Positions 39,783 to 47,938 of a stretch of DNA of 64,000 nt are shown here, piece after piece. The notes beneath the pieces are model-generated. The model ran no database searches. It had not been told where the DNA came from and saw only the letters and a program-made list of their open reading frames with translations. The stretch spans positions 372,001 to 436,000 of the forward strand of contig NZ_FNLD01000002.1 in NCBI RefSeq assembly GCF_900104085.1, given 5' to 3'. A program made the position numbers and the translations under genes. Source of the DNA: Pseudoxanthomonas sp. CF125. GTDB lineage: Bacteria > Pseudomonadota > Gammaproteobacteria > Xanthomonadales > Xanthomonadaceae. How positions within the stretch are numbered: the first letter of the stretch is position 1; each line of letters begins with the position of its first letter.

Positions 39783-40259
39783 ATGTGGATCGTAAATCTT
39801 CTCCAATCACCCCTTGCCCACACTACTATAACGATAGTTTGGCCTGCGCTCGTATCGCTGCTGATCTTTAATGCAGCGAGGAAAGCGGAGAGGTCCGACC
39901 TGAGATTGGGGCCTCTTCTGGAAGTTTTGGATGCACTGGATGGCGCAGAGAAAGCCGTCCGTAGTTTTCATGTCAGGTACGCCAACGGCTATAAATCCGA
40001 TGAGGAATTCGTTTCGGACGCCACGTTGGTATTCTCCAAATGCTCCGCTTTTCTCAACATTTCAAGAGACGTCAAGAAGCGCGTGCTGCTTGGTCCGCAG
40101 ATGCAGTGTATCGACAGTGCTCGCGAAAGCTTGGTTCGAGAACTTTTGGCGATCCGGTACGACGATAAGTCCGCTCCATTTCCTCATGGAGAGAATCACA
40201 TTCAAAAGATCGCTGCTGCATTGAAAGGTATCGAGCTGCAGGTCGCGGAGAGGCCCTGA
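39783..40259 (+). CDS. Hypothetical protein with N-terminal membrane helix
   Basis: A 158-residue protein. Residues 10-32 (PLAHTTITIVWPALVSLLIF) form one membrane helix; the cytoplasmic remainder is helical and charged (RKAERSDLRLGPLLEVLDAL, KAVRSFHVRYANGYKSDEEF, KKRVLLGPQMQCIDSARESL). No family recognised; the layout resembles small membrane-bound accessory proteins of unknown role. GC is low for the genome, in line with a foreign origin. It directly follows the 39710 palindrome, with GGAAGG before ATG 39783. Confidence 0.6.
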   Translation: MWIVNLLQSPLAHTTITIVWPALVSLLIFNAARKAERSDLRLGPLLEVLDALDGAEKAVRSFHVRYANGYKSDEEFVSDATLVFSKCSAFLNISRDVKKRVLLGPQMQCIDSARESLVRELLAIRYDDKSAPFPHGENHIQKIAAALKGIELQVAERP

Positions 40260-40407
40260 ATGGATTTTCAAAGGTAGCCGGCTTAGCCAGCGCAGCGCGG
40301 GTAAGCGAAGCGCACCCGAGCTACGATGCTTCGCTGTTGGAGGCTGCTGGGATGACGATAGTTGCCTTGGTGTGGCGCGAGGTGAACGGCGTCGAGGGTG
40401 CATGGCC

Positions 40408-40479
40408 GTAGGAGCGGCGCAAGCCGCGAAGCCCTCAGCGCCGAGCGCTTACTGGTTTCGCGACTTGCGTCGCTCCTAC
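40408..40479. repeat. GTAGGAGCG-family inverted repeat
   Basis: GTAGGAGCGGCGCAAGCCGC pairs imperfectly with GCGACTTGCGTCGCTCCTAC around a loop of about 25 bases. Same family as 51463-51538; a half-element lies at 38554. Confidence 0.82.
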
Positions 40480-40639
40480 AGCGCCGATGCTTTCATTCAT
40501 GGGCCGGTCAACGCGGTGGCGGAATGGCTGCATTCCACCTTTCTCCGCTGAGTGAGCAAAGGAGGGTCGCCGTTGGATCGGGCGGCGTCACCCGGCAACC
40601 GGAAAGTTTGGTGAACGTTGAGGCACCCCGGGTGCGCTG

Positions 40640-40714
40640 CGCTTACTCGGGCTGCTTGCTGACGCGTTACGATGCCGCACCCCATCGCTGGCACGCTTTA
40701 GGTTCCGCATGAAG
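40640..40714. repeat. Dispersed repeat (GACGCGTTACGATGCC), copy 1
   Basis: CTTACTCGGGCTGCTTGCTG then GACGCGTTACGATGCCGCAC and GGCACGCTTTAGGTTCCGCA. A second copy at 41480-41558 shares nearly the whole 50-base core and ends in CGCATGAAG likewise. A partial GTAGGCTGG element follows at 40721-40750. Confidence 0.7.
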
Positions 40715-40834
40715 GTCCGTAGGCTGGCTCAGCTTCATCGACCCAGCGCTTCCGACCGCTTGCTGCCACTGGAATTCACCAGCAGTGGGTCAATATCCAT
40801 CGCATGTTTTTTTGCCGTGCCAACGCCGCGGGCG

Positions 40835-41314
40835 TCAACCGCGCCGCGCCGCTTCGATAGCGGCGATGTCGATCTTGCGCATGGTCATCATGGCGTCGAA
40901 CACGCGCTTGGCGGCCGCACGGTCGGGGCTGGCCATCGCGTCGGTCAGCGCGCGCGGTGTGATCTGCCACGAAAGGCCCCACTTGTCCTTGCACCAGCCG
41001 CACGCGCTTTCCTGCCCGCCATTGCCGACGATCGCATTCCACAGGCGGTCCGTTTCGGCCTGGTCGTCGGTCGCCACCTGGAACGAAAACGCTTCACTGT
41101 GCTTGAATGCCGGCCCGCCATTCAAACCCATGCACGGCACTCCCAGCACCGTGAAATCGACCGTGAGCACGTCGCCTTGCTTGCCCGAAGGAAAGTCCCC
41201 CGGTGCGTGGTGCACCGCGCCCACCGCACTGTCGGGAAAAGTGTCGGCGTAAAACGTCGCGGCATCCAATGCGGTGCCGTCGTACCACAGGCAGATCGTG
41301 TTCTTGCTGATCAT
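40835..41314 (-). CDS. VOC-family protein (PhnB/3-demethylubiquinone methyltransferase-like)
   Basis: A 159-residue glyoxalase/bleomycin-resistance fold protein. Two repeats of the VOC motif are visible: NTICLWYDGTALDAATFYAD-TFPDSAV and the second with FSFQVATDDQAETDRLWNAI. MGLNGGPAFKHSEAFSF and WGLSWQITPRALTDAMASPD (conserved near the C-terminus in PhnB-like proteins) fix the subfamily. Family members are sometimes mislabelled as methyltransferases; true function unknown. It stands alone on the minus strand, flanked by repeats. Confidence 0.85.
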   Translation of the reverse strand: MISKNTICLWYDGTALDAATFYADTFPDSAVGAVHHAPGDFPSGKQGDVLTVDFTVLGVPCMGLNGGPAFKHSEAFSFQVATDDQAETDRLWNAIVGNGGQESACGWCKDKWGLSWQITPRALTDAMASPDRAAAKRVFDAMMTMRKIDIAAIEAARRG

Positions 41315-41479
41315 TCGGTTACTCCAGGAAGACGGCTGACATGGATCAGAATGTTCCGGTCACTTTCTACACCTTGTCCGTTAGGGAAACTTGAAGGCCC
41401 ATGGCCAGCGCAACCCAGGCGAGAAGCGCACCCGGAGCGCTTCGCCCGGGAACTCCGCGTCCCGGATGCGGTCTGGCCT

Positions 41480-41558
41480 TATCCGGGCTACCCGCCACGC
41501 GCCGACGCGTTACGATGCCGCACCCCACTCGTTCGCACGCTTTAGATTCCGCATGAAG
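41480..41558. repeat. Dispersed repeat (GACGCGTTACGATGCC), copy 2
   Basis: TTATCCGGGCTACCCGCCAC, then GACGCGTTACGATGCCGCAC (from 41504) and TCGCACGCTTTAGATTCCGC, matching copy 1 at 40640-40714. The intervening gap 41315-41479 holds only Pro/Arg-rich GC sequence without a gene. Confidence 0.7.
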
Positions 41559-41587
41559 TCCCCCACCCCCGAGGCACCTCCGGCCGC

Positions 41588-42400
41588 ATGAGCAAGGCAT
41601 CGAGCACAGCGGATGCCAAGGCCGAATCCTGGACAGAACGCTGGCAGCACTGGATCGCGGTGCTGTCGAGCGCGCTGCTGCATCTGCTGCTCCTGCTGCT
41701 GGTGATGCTGACCCCTCCGATCACCATGGCGCCGCCGCAAGGCGCCGCTGCAGGCGGCAGCCGGATGGCCGTGGATTTCATCGGCGCCACCACGCCGCAA
41801 CCCACGCTGGCACCGCCGGTCAACAAGCCGCCAACGCCCAAATCCGCCACAAAGAAAGCGCCAGCCTCACGCGTCCAGGCCACCCGGGTCGTAGTTGCCG
41901 AAGATCCGCTGCCGCCCGACGAAGAAGACGAGGCCACGCAGGCCCAGGCGCCCGCCGCCGCCCCGCCGCCAACGCCGCAGCGTCGCCCGCATATCTGGGG
42001 GCAGCCGCCGGGCATGCTGCCGCAGGACACCGCTCCGGAAAACGCGGGGCTGGCCAGGGGCCCTTCCATCGACCGCGGCAGCGGCAACAACGCATCCGGC
42101 AACGACACCAGTCTGGAAGTGGGCGGCTATCAGGTCTATTACGACCTGCGCAACGACATCAAGCTGCGCGCCTGGCGTGACCAGGGAATGACGGAGATCT
42201 TCCTGCCACTGCCGGGCATACGGCAGTACATGGTGTGCCCGCTGGAAACCGCGCTGAGGCGCGAGTCCGGCCCCTGCCGCCTGCTCGAACCGGGCGCTCC
42301 GGAACTGAAAGCGATCGGCGACGCGCGCGACGTCATAGACATGCAAAAGGTCTACCGGCGGGGGGAGCTGGTCTGGAGCGGGCCGGGACCGTATCGGTGA
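41588..42400 (+). CDS. TonB-like Pro-rich envelope protein, hypothetical
   Basis: A 270-residue protein anchored by one N-terminal helix (WIAVLSSALLHLLLLLLVML, about residues 22-42) and followed by a periplasmic Pro/Ala-rich linker (TPQPTLAPPVNKPPTPKSAT, QAQAPAAAPPPTPQRRP), the layout of TonB/TolA-type proteins. The C-terminal domain (about 165-270) contains GGYQVYYDLRNDIKLRAWRD, IFLPLPGIRQYMVCPLE and two Cys (CPLE, GPCRLL) that could pair. No TonB box or YP motif was seen, so energy transduction is not proven. Alone between repeats; GC-rich like the chromosome. Confidence 0.68.
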   Translation: MSKASSTADAKAESWTERWQHWIAVLSSALLHLLLLLLVMLTPPITMAPPQGAAAGGSRMAVDFIGATTPQPTLAPPVNKPPTPKSATKKAPASRVQATRVVVAEDPLPPDEEDEATQAQAPAAAPPPTPQRRPHIWGQPPGMLPQDTAPENAGLARGPSIDRGSGNNASGNDTSLEVGGYQVYYDLRNDIKLRAWRDQGMTEIFLPLPGIRQYMVCPLETALRRESGPCRLLEPGAPELKAIGDARDVIDMQKVYRRGELVWSGPGPYR

Positions 42401-42409
42401 ACACGCGCA

Positions 42410-42465
42410 AGGCGGGCTCAAGACCCATACGCATCTGATGTGGGGTGGGTTTTAACCCGCCTTCC
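42410..42465. repeat. REP element 5' of the RAYT gene
   Basis: AAGGCGGGCTCAAGACCCAT pairs with GGGGTGGGTTTTAACCCGCC TT. The same GGCGGGTTTTAACCCGCC core forms the complete elements at 43143-43206 and 50389-50456. It is about 110 bases before the transposase start. Confidence 0.8.
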
Positions 42466-42572
42466 GTGACCGCGATATGCGTTGGACGGACGCCGCGATT
42501 CGGAATACTCCGAGTCCGAAGAACGGCATCCGCTGATAACGGAAAGCGTGGGCAGGCTGTGATTCTCCCCGC

Positions 42573-43088
42573 ATGCCCAACTACCGACGCGTCCGAGTGC
42601 CAGGCGGCACCTATTCCTTCACAGTCAACCTGCTTGAGCGCAGACGCACCCTGCTCGTTGATCGTTTCGAAGCGTTGCGCGACTCATTCCGCGTCGCCCA
42701 CGCGGCCAGGCCATTCGCCTTGCTGGCTTGGGTGATCCTGCCTGACCACCTGCATTATGTCTGGCGCCTGCCTGAAGGCGACGACGACAACGCCACGCGC
42801 TGGCGCCACATCAAGAGTCGTTTCTCACGCGCCATTCAAACCGGCGAGCGCCTGTCCGAACGCCGCCAAGCCAAAGCCGAGCGTGGCATCTGGCAACGGC
42901 GTTACTGGGAACGAGTCGTCCGCGACGAGGACCATCTACGCCGCTGCATCGACTATGTCCACATCAACCCGCAGAAGCATGGCCACGTCGAATGCATCGC
43001 GGGCTGGCCGCATTCCTCATTTCATCGCTACGTGAAAGCGGGGCTGCTGCCTGCCGATTGGGCCGGGGAAATCCGGAAGGCGGATTAG
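42573..43088 (+). CDS. REP-associated tyrosine transposase (RAYT, Y1/IS200-like)
   Basis: A 171-residue HUH-type nuclease of the TnpA-REP family, which cuts and moves single-stranded REP sequences. HUH motif: His59 and His61 in WVILPDHLHYVWRLP; catalytic tyrosine: Tyr128 in RCIDYVHINPQKHG. The starting MPNYRRVRVPGGTYSFTVNL and WQRRYWERVVRDEDHLRRCI are characteristic. It is flanked by GGCGGGTTTTAACCCGCC REPs (42410-42465 before, 43143-43206 after), which are its likely substrates. The frame appears intact, so it may be active. Related REP families elsewhere in the window may belong to other RAYTs. Confidence 0.92.
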   Translation: MPNYRRVRVPGGTYSFTVNLLERRRTLLVDRFEALRDSFRVAHAARPFALLAWVILPDHLHYVWRLPEGDDDNATRWRHIKSRFSRAIQTGERLSERRQAKAERGIWQRRYWERVVRDEDHLRRCIDYVHINPQKHGHVECIAGWPHSSFHRYVKAGLLPADWAGEIRKAD

Positions 43089-43142
43089 AGACCTTTATGG
43101 CTCTGGATATGTGCAACCCTCGGAATATGTGCGACCCCCCGG

Positions 43143-43206
43143 GAGGCGGGTTAAAACCCGCCCTACATTGACTGCGGCCATGTAGGGCGGGTTTTAACCC
43201 GCCTTC
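43143..43206. repeat. REP pair (BIME) 3' of the RAYT gene
   Basis: GGCGGGTTAAAACCCGCCCTAC (43145 on), a short loop with ATTGACTGCGGCCAT, then GTAGGGCGGGTTTTAACCCGCC. Two opposed REPs form one BIME next to their RAYT. Confidence 0.88.
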
Positions 43207-43324
43207 CGTGACCGGCGATATCTGTGGTTCATCCCTTCAATTCTTCGCATGCGCTTGATTATTCTCGCTATCCAACCATTGCCGGTATTGCAGACGGGTG
43301 TTCATCTACCGTCGAAACCATAAT

Positions 43325-43380
43325 GAAAGAAGGCGGGCGCAGTTAAGCGACCTGGTTATCTACGTTCCCTTCTTTCATTT
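43325..43380. repeat. Degenerate AAAGGGGACGGAGG-type inverted repeat
   Basis: GAAAGAAGGCGGGCGCAGTT pairs with TATCTACGTTCCCTTCTTTC with a GCGACCTG loop. A diverged copy of the 11876 family. Together with the REP pair it fills the 43089-43450 gap. Confidence 0.7.
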
Positions 43381-43450
43381 GTTATAAAGCGCTACTGCGA
43401 TTCGCCGACCAGCGAAACCGAGCAGGCTGAAAAGAAGAGGAGCCCGTCCC

Positions 43451-44407
43451 ATGCGCCGCTACGCAGCAGCACTCGCAATCGCGCTGAGCTTGGCGGGCGC
43501 ACCGCTCCATAGCGCTACCCGAACTTCACCAGAACCGACCATGGACGCAGCCGCTATCGGCCGCTGGGACATAACCCTGCAAACACCCGCCGGCGCCGCC
43601 CCCTCCTGGCTGGAAATCCGCCGCTCCGGTTTGCGAACGCTGGTGGGGCAATTCGTAGGCATAGTCGGCAGCGCGCGACCGATCTCGCATATCGAAGTGG
43701 AAGACGGCGAACTGCGCTTCTCCATTCCGGCCCAGTGGGAAAACGGCCCGGAAGACCTGTCGTTCAAGGCCCGCGTGCAGGGCGACAGCATGACCGGTTC
43801 GATGACCTTCCCCGACCGCAAGCGCCGTGAGCTGACCGCCACCCGCGCGCCGTCGCTGCGAAAACCAGCGAACAACATCGTGCACTGGGGCGAGCCCATC
43901 CGCCTGCTCAACGGCAAAGACCTGAGCGGCTGGCGCGCGCTGGGCGAGTCCCACTGGGAAGTCGCCGACGGTGTGCTGCGCAACATGGCCGGCGGCGGGG
44001 CCAACCTGGTGACCGAGCGCAAATTCACCGATTTCAAACTGCACGTGGAACTGCGTCTGCCCGCAGGCAGCAACAGTGGTGTCTACCTGCGCGGACGTTA
44101 CGAAGTGCAGATCGCCGACACCCAGGGTGAACCCGCGAGCGATGGCCTGGGCGCGGTGTACGGGTTTATCGCACCGAACGAAGACGCGGGCAAAGGTCCT
44201 AACGAGTGGCAGTCGCTGGACATCACGCTGGTCGGGCGTAGGATCACGGTCATGGTCAACGGCAAGACGGTGATCTGCGATCAGGAAATCCCCGGCATCA
44301 CCGGCGGCGCGCTCGACAGCGACGAGGGCGTGCCGGGACCGCTGCTGCTGCAGGGCGACCACGGCGCAGTCGAATTCCGCAACCTGGTACTGACGCCCAC
44401 GCAATGA
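43451..44407 (+). CDS. DUF1080 (3-keto-disaccharide hydrolase-like) secreted protein
   Basis: A 318-residue exported protein with a signal peptide (MRRYAAALAIALSLAGAPLH). The first 110 residues form a lipocalin-like beta region (GRWDITLQTPAGAAPSWLEI). The C-terminal part is the DUF1080 concanavalin-like domain: IRLLNGKDLSGWRALGESHW, WEVADGVLRNMAGGGANLVT, LHVELRLPAGSNSGVYLRGR-YEVQIAD and VMVNGKTVICDQEIPGITGG. DUF1080 proteins include enzymes cleaving 3-keto-sugars. The stop overlaps the next gene (ATGA), tying it to a GMC oxidoreductase that could oxidise sugars at C3: a plausible two-step pathway. Confidence 0.87.
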   Translation: MRRYAAALAIALSLAGAPLHSATRTSPEPTMDAAAIGRWDITLQTPAGAAPSWLEIRRSGLRTLVGQFVGIVGSARPISHIEVEDGELRFSIPAQWENGPEDLSFKARVQGDSMTGSMTFPDRKRRELTATRAPSLRKPANNIVHWGEPIRLLNGKDLSGWRALGESHWEVADGVLRNMAGGGANLVTERKFTDFKLHVELRLPAGSNSGVYLRGRYEVQIADTQGEPASDGLGAVYGFIAPNEDAGKGPNEWQSLDITLVGRRITVMVNGKTVICDQEIPGITGGALDSDEGVPGPLLLQGDHGAVEFRNLVLTPTQ

Positions 44408-46092
44408 GCAAGTCCAGCGACAACAGCTTCGACGCCATCGTCATCGGCTCCGGCATTTCCGGCGGCTGGGCGGCCAAGGAGTTGTGCGAGAAGGGGCTGA
44501 AGACGCTGGTGCTGGAGCGCGGCCGCAGCGTCGAACACATCAAGGATTATCCCACCGCCAACCTGGCGCCCTGGGAGTTGCCGCATCGCGGCGTCATGCC
44601 GCGCGAACTGGCCGAAGCCAACCCGATCATGAGCAAGATCGCCGGCGAGGACAACGCGCACTTCTTCGTCAAGGACAACGAACACCCCTACGTGCAGGAA
44701 CGGCCCTTCGACTGGCTGCGCGGCTATCAGGTCGGCGGCCGTTCGCTGGTATGGGGGCGCGGCTGCCAGCGCTGGAGCAAGTACGAGTTCACCGCGCCCG
44801 AGCGCCAGGGCTACGGCATCAACTGGCCGATCGGCTACGACGACATTGCGCCGTGGTATTCGCACGTGGAGCGTTTCATCGGCGTGACCGGCACGCGCGA
44901 CGGGCTGGAAGCGATGCCCGACGGCGAGTTCCAGCCGCCGTTCGAAATGACCTGCATGGAGAAACATCTCAGCGACAGCATCCGCGCGCATTATGGCAAT
45001 CGCTACGTGGTGCACGGCCGCTTCGCCCACCTCACCAAGCCATTGGAAATCCATGCCCAGCAGGGCCGCGGTTCGTGCATGGCACGCAATCTGTGCATGC
45101 GCGGCTGTCCCTATGGTGGCTACTTCAGTTCCAACTCTTCCACGCTGCCGTGGGCGGAGAAGACCGGCAACCTGACCCTGCGTCCGCATGCGGTAGTGCA
45201 TTCCATTCTTTACGACGAGGCCAAGGGCAAGGCCACGGGCGTGCGCGTGATCGATGCCAATACCCATGCCATCACCGAGTACCGCGCCCGCATCATCTTC
45301 GCCAATGCGTCGGCACTGAATACCACGCTGATTTTGCTCAACTCGGTTTCCTCGCGCTTTCCGCACGGACTGGGCAACGACAACGGCCTGCTGGGCAAGT
45401 ACGTCGCCTTCCAGAACTACCGCGCCTCGGCCGGCGGCAAATTCGATGGTTTCCAGGATCGCTACCACTACGGCCGCAGGCCGTCGGAATGCATCATTCC
45501 CAATTTCCGCAACCTGGGCGAACAGGACATGGATTTCGTCGGCGGTTACACCACTTTCACCGGCGCCTCGCGCGGGCGCGGGGTAGAGACGCCGCAACGC
45601 CTGGGGGGCGCGTTCAAGGATGCGCAGACGCAGGTCGGGCCGTGGGACATCTACATGTACCTGCAGGGCGAGACCATTCCCAAGGAAGCCAATCACGTGC
45701 GCCTGCACGAGACGAAGAAGGACGAGTGGGGCATCCCGCTGCTGGTCGCTTCGGTGGGTTACGACGACAACGACGAGCGCATGATCCGCGATTGGCGCAC
45801 GCAGGCCGCCGCCATGCTGGAGGTCGCCGGCTGCCGCGACATCAAGACGGTGGACAACAGCTGGTCGCCGGGGCGCGACATCCACGAGATGGGCGGGTGC
45901 AGGATGGGCAGCGATCCGAAGACTTCGCTGCTCAACCGTTGGAATCAGTTGCACGCGTGCCCCAACGTGTTCGTCACCGACGGCGCCTGCATGACTTCCA
46001 CCGGCAACCAGACGCCTTCGCTGCTGTACATGGCGCTGACGGCGCGCGCGGCCAATCATGCGGTGGAGGAATTGGGGAGGCAGAACCTGTGA
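44404..46092 (+). CDS. GMC-family FAD oxidoreductase (sugar/gluconate dehydrogenase-like large subunit)
   Basis: A 562-residue flavoprotein. The N-terminal dinucleotide fold is AIVIGSGISGGWAAKELCEK (about 11-30) with the second motif LKTLVLERGRSVEH. GGRSLVWGRGCQRWSKYEF and WPIGYDDIAPWYSHVERFIG are GMC signatures, and the C-terminal substrate/FAD region is DIHEMGGCRMG...NVFVTDGACMTSTGNQTPSLLYMALTARAANH (catalytic-type His-Glu/Met region). A group of Cys (GSCMARNLCMRGCPYGGYF) is typical of gluconate-2-dehydrogenase alpha-type subunits. It is the middle gene of a three-gene operon with DUF1080 and the subunit-3 gene, overlapping both. Confidence 0.92.
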   Translation: MSKSSDNSFDAIVIGSGISGGWAAKELCEKGLKTLVLERGRSVEHIKDYPTANLAPWELPHRGVMPRELAEANPIMSKIAGEDNAHFFVKDNEHPYVQERPFDWLRGYQVGGRSLVWGRGCQRWSKYEFTAPERQGYGINWPIGYDDIAPWYSHVERFIGVTGTRDGLEAMPDGEFQPPFEMTCMEKHLSDSIRAHYGNRYVVHGRFAHLTKPLEIHAQQGRGSCMARNLCMRGCPYGGYFSSNSSTLPWAEKTGNLTLRPHAVVHSILYDEAKGKATGVRVIDANTHAITEYRARIIFANASALNTTLILLNSVSSRFPHGLGNDNGLLGKYVAFQNYRASAGGKFDGFQDRYHYGRRPSECIIPNFRNLGEQDMDFVGGYTTFTGASRGRGVETPQRLGGAFKDAQTQVGPWDIYMYLQGETIPKEANHVRLHETKKDEWGIPLLVASVGYDDNDERMIRDWRTQAAAMLEVAGCRDIKTVDNSWSPGRDIHEMGGCRMGSDPKTSLLNRWNQLHACPNVFVTDGACMTSTGNQTPSLLYMALTARAANHAVEELGRQNL

Positions 46093-46664
46093 ACGACCGG
46101 AAGCCGTTGATGATTCCCATGACGCGACGCGAGGCGTTGAAGACGGCGTCGGCTCTGCTGGGCGGCGCGTTGATCGTGCCCGCGGTGCTGACGGGGTGCG
46201 CGCCCGAGGACCAGAAGGCGGCGCCGAAAGGGTTGCGCCTGGACGACGAGGCGCTGCTGGGCCATATCGCCGATACGTTGTTGCCGACGACTGCGGCTTC
46301 GCCGGGCGCAGCGGCGGCCGGGGTGGGGGCGACGATGTTCATGCTGCTCAGCGAGTGCCAACCGGTTGAGGTGCAGCAGCGGGTGGCCGACGGGTTGCAG
46401 GAGTTGCGGGCCGCTTGCCGGGCGCGTGGGGTTGCCGGTTTCGATGCGATGACGCAGGGCCAGCGGGAGCAGTTGCTGGGCGAGATTGATGCGGCGGCGC
46501 AGCAGGCGGGGGACAAGCATTGGTTCGCTGTCGCGCGGGGGTTGGCGTTGCATTCCTACTTCACTTCGGAGATTGGGATGACGCAGGCGACGCGGTTTGT
46601 GCTGGTGCCGGGGCGGTGGGAGGGGTGTGTGCCGCTGGAGGCTGGGCAGCCGGCGTGGGGGTGA
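46089..46664 (+). CDS. Gluconate 2-dehydrogenase subunit 3-family protein, Tat signal
   Basis: A 191-residue small subunit. The N-terminus has a Tat-type signal: MTRREALKTASALLGGALIV with RR, followed by a lipobox-like VLTGCAPEDQK. The mature helical domain (LRLDDEALLGHIADTLLPTT, GVGATMFMLLSECQPVEVQQ, FDAMTQGQREQLLGEIDAA) and the C-terminal LHSYFTSEIGMTQATRFVLV...GRWEGCVPLE are the family's hallmarks. It assists export and maturation of the GMC large subunit. GTG 46089 overlaps the stop of the previous gene (GTGA), so the operon is translated as one unit. The three genes together look like a periplasmic sugar oxidation set. Confidence 0.9.
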   Translation: MNDRKPLMIPMTRREALKTASALLGGALIVPAVLTGCAPEDQKAAPKGLRLDDEALLGHIADTLLPTTAASPGAAAAGVGATMFMLLSECQPVEVQQRVADGLQELRAACRARGVAGFDAMTQGQREQLLGEIDAAAQQAGDKHWFAVARGLALHSYFTSEIGMTQATRFVLVPGRWEGCVPLEAGQPAWG

Positions 46665-46728
46665 TGGGCAGCCGGCTAGCTCGCCATTGAGACACTTATG
46701 GTGTCAATCGTAGGATTAGTGAATAACC

Positions 46729-47115
46729 ATGACGACACAGCTAGACAACTTTGACCTCGCGTTTTTTTTGTGCCCCTGTGATGTGCTCGACAAACATGCC
46801 CTTCTAGCTCATCAGCCCTACAATCTAAGGGATGAAGGAAGTTGGTTTTTGGCCTTCCGAAAAGGGATGATTGGCTTTCACTCAAGACTGCATGGTGTCA
46901 GGACGCATTATCAACAGGTTCATGCTTGGCAACCCAGACCTCGTCACCATCGCGAACCTGAATATCACTTGGCCACTATCTTCTTTCATATGGACTCGGC
47001 CATCGAGTGCTGGGCTAATCCGCACGCCCCTCGGATTCCTAGAGTCCATTGCAGACCAAGGCTCGCCCTTCAGCGGATCGTGGTGAGGTTCATGGGGGTA
47101 GGTCTTGATCCGTAG
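46729..47115 (+). CDS. Hypothetical protein with possible altered C-terminus
   Basis: A 128-residue protein, MTTQLDNFDLAFFLCPCDVL at the start, then DEGSWFLAFRKGMIGFHSRL and HLATIFFHMDSAIECWANPH. The first 100 residues look like a soluble protein of lower-GC origin. The last 25 residues (ARIPRVHCRPRLALQRIVVR) are Arg-rich and differ in character, so the natural end may have been lost or frame-shifted around 47025. No family recognised. It follows the operon above by 64 bases and is followed by the 47118 palindrome. Confidence 0.5.
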   Translation: MTTQLDNFDLAFFLCPCDVLDKHALLAHQPYNLRDEGSWFLAFRKGMIGFHSRLHGVRTHYQQVHAWQPRPRHHREPEYHLATIFFHMDSAIECWANPHAPRIPRVHCRPRLALQRIVVRFMGVGLDP

Positions 47116-47117
47116 GG

Positions 47118-47204
47118 CGTAGGCTGGGTTGGTTCTATCAACCCAGCATGCCGGGATACTCGACCAAGAGCGCTGGGTTGATAGAGCCAACCCAGCCTAT
47201 GCAC
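47118..47204. repeat. GTAGGCTGGGTTGG inverted repeat
   Basis: GCGTAGGCTGGGTTGGTTCT and AGAGCCAACCCAGCCTATGC are complementary arms with central CCAGCATGCCGGG...CGCTGGGTTGA sub-stems. Immediately joined to an XAC0095 fragment at 47207. Confidence 0.85.
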
Positions 47205-47206
47205 TG

Positions 47207-47275
47207 CTTCACCCAACTGGCCGAAGCCGCCGACCAGATCGCAGCCACCACCACCTTCCAGACAGCCCGGCGCAA
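47207..47275 (+). pseudogene. XAC0095 3' fragment
   Basis: CTTCACCCAACTGGCCGAAG then CCGCCGACCAGATCGCAGCC, as in the intact gene at 18414, ending with ACCACCACCTTCCAGAC. The 5' portion is replaced by the palindrome at 47118, exactly the same type of junction as at 34820. No attI-like module follows here. Confidence 0.78.
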
Positions 47276-47380
47276 AAAGCCAGCGCGACCCGAATAGCCG
47301 AAGCGCACCGCTGCCGACCTGGACTGGCTTGAACAAAGCAGTACCATCGCGGACATGCGCTGGAGCCTGGGGAGGCTGCC

Positions 47381-47923
47381 ATGACGATGGAAAACCCGGA
47401 CCGCAAAGAAGCCGATTTCTCGCAAGTGAACTTCGCCGTGCGCCAGGCCAAGGCCGACGAATATCTGACCGAGAACACCTTACTGGGACGCACCTGGAAA
47501 GCCTGGCGGCTCTGCATGGTGGCGCTAGCACTGATCCTGACGGCCGGCACCATCTACCTCCTGTCACGGGGCTACCGCTCGGGCGCGCCCGCCTTCCTGC
47601 CTGCCTCCGATTACATGATGTGCCTGCTGTGCAGTGCCGGCGGTGCCATGGGGGTGGGCTGGTCCGCCCGCTCGCTGTTCGACGAAGAGACTGCCGGCTT
47701 CGGCAGGTTGCATGCATGGATGGCGGCTTCCACGCCGCTGGCGGCTTTGACCGCCTGGGCCATCGGCCTGGCGTTGCTGCACGCCTACCTGAAAGGTTGG
47801 CAGCCGCAAATCCCATTCCTGGTCTGCAACCCGTTTGGACTGATGCTCACCATCTACTTCATCGGACTCGCCGTGTTTCACCTTTCGGTGCGATTGGGCC
47901 ATTTCGTTCTGCGACGCGCGTAG
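47381..47923 (+). CDS. Hypothetical inner-membrane protein
   Basis: A 180-residue membrane protein. After a soluble N-terminus (MTMENPDRKEADFSQVNFAV) there are four to five helices: WRLCMVALALILTAGTIYLL, YMMCLLCSAGGAMGVGWSAR, LHAWMAASTPLAALTAWAIG-LALLHAYLKG and PFGLMLTIYFIGLAVFHLSV. No family recognised. GC matches the chromosome, so it is probably resident. The ATG follows GGAGGCTGCC. It converges with the quinone-reductase gene at 47939; the 15-base gap leaves no room for a terminator. Confidence 0.68.
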   Translation: MTMENPDRKEADFSQVNFAVRQAKADEYLTENTLLGRTWKAWRLCMVALALILTAGTIYLLSRGYRSGAPAFLPASDYMMCLLCSAGGAMGVGWSARSLFDEETAGFGRLHAWMAASTPLAALTAWAIGLALLHAYLKGWQPQIPFLVCNPFGLMLTIYFIGLAVFHLSVRLGHFVLRRA

Positions 47924-47938
47924 TGCCGCAGGGCAGGC

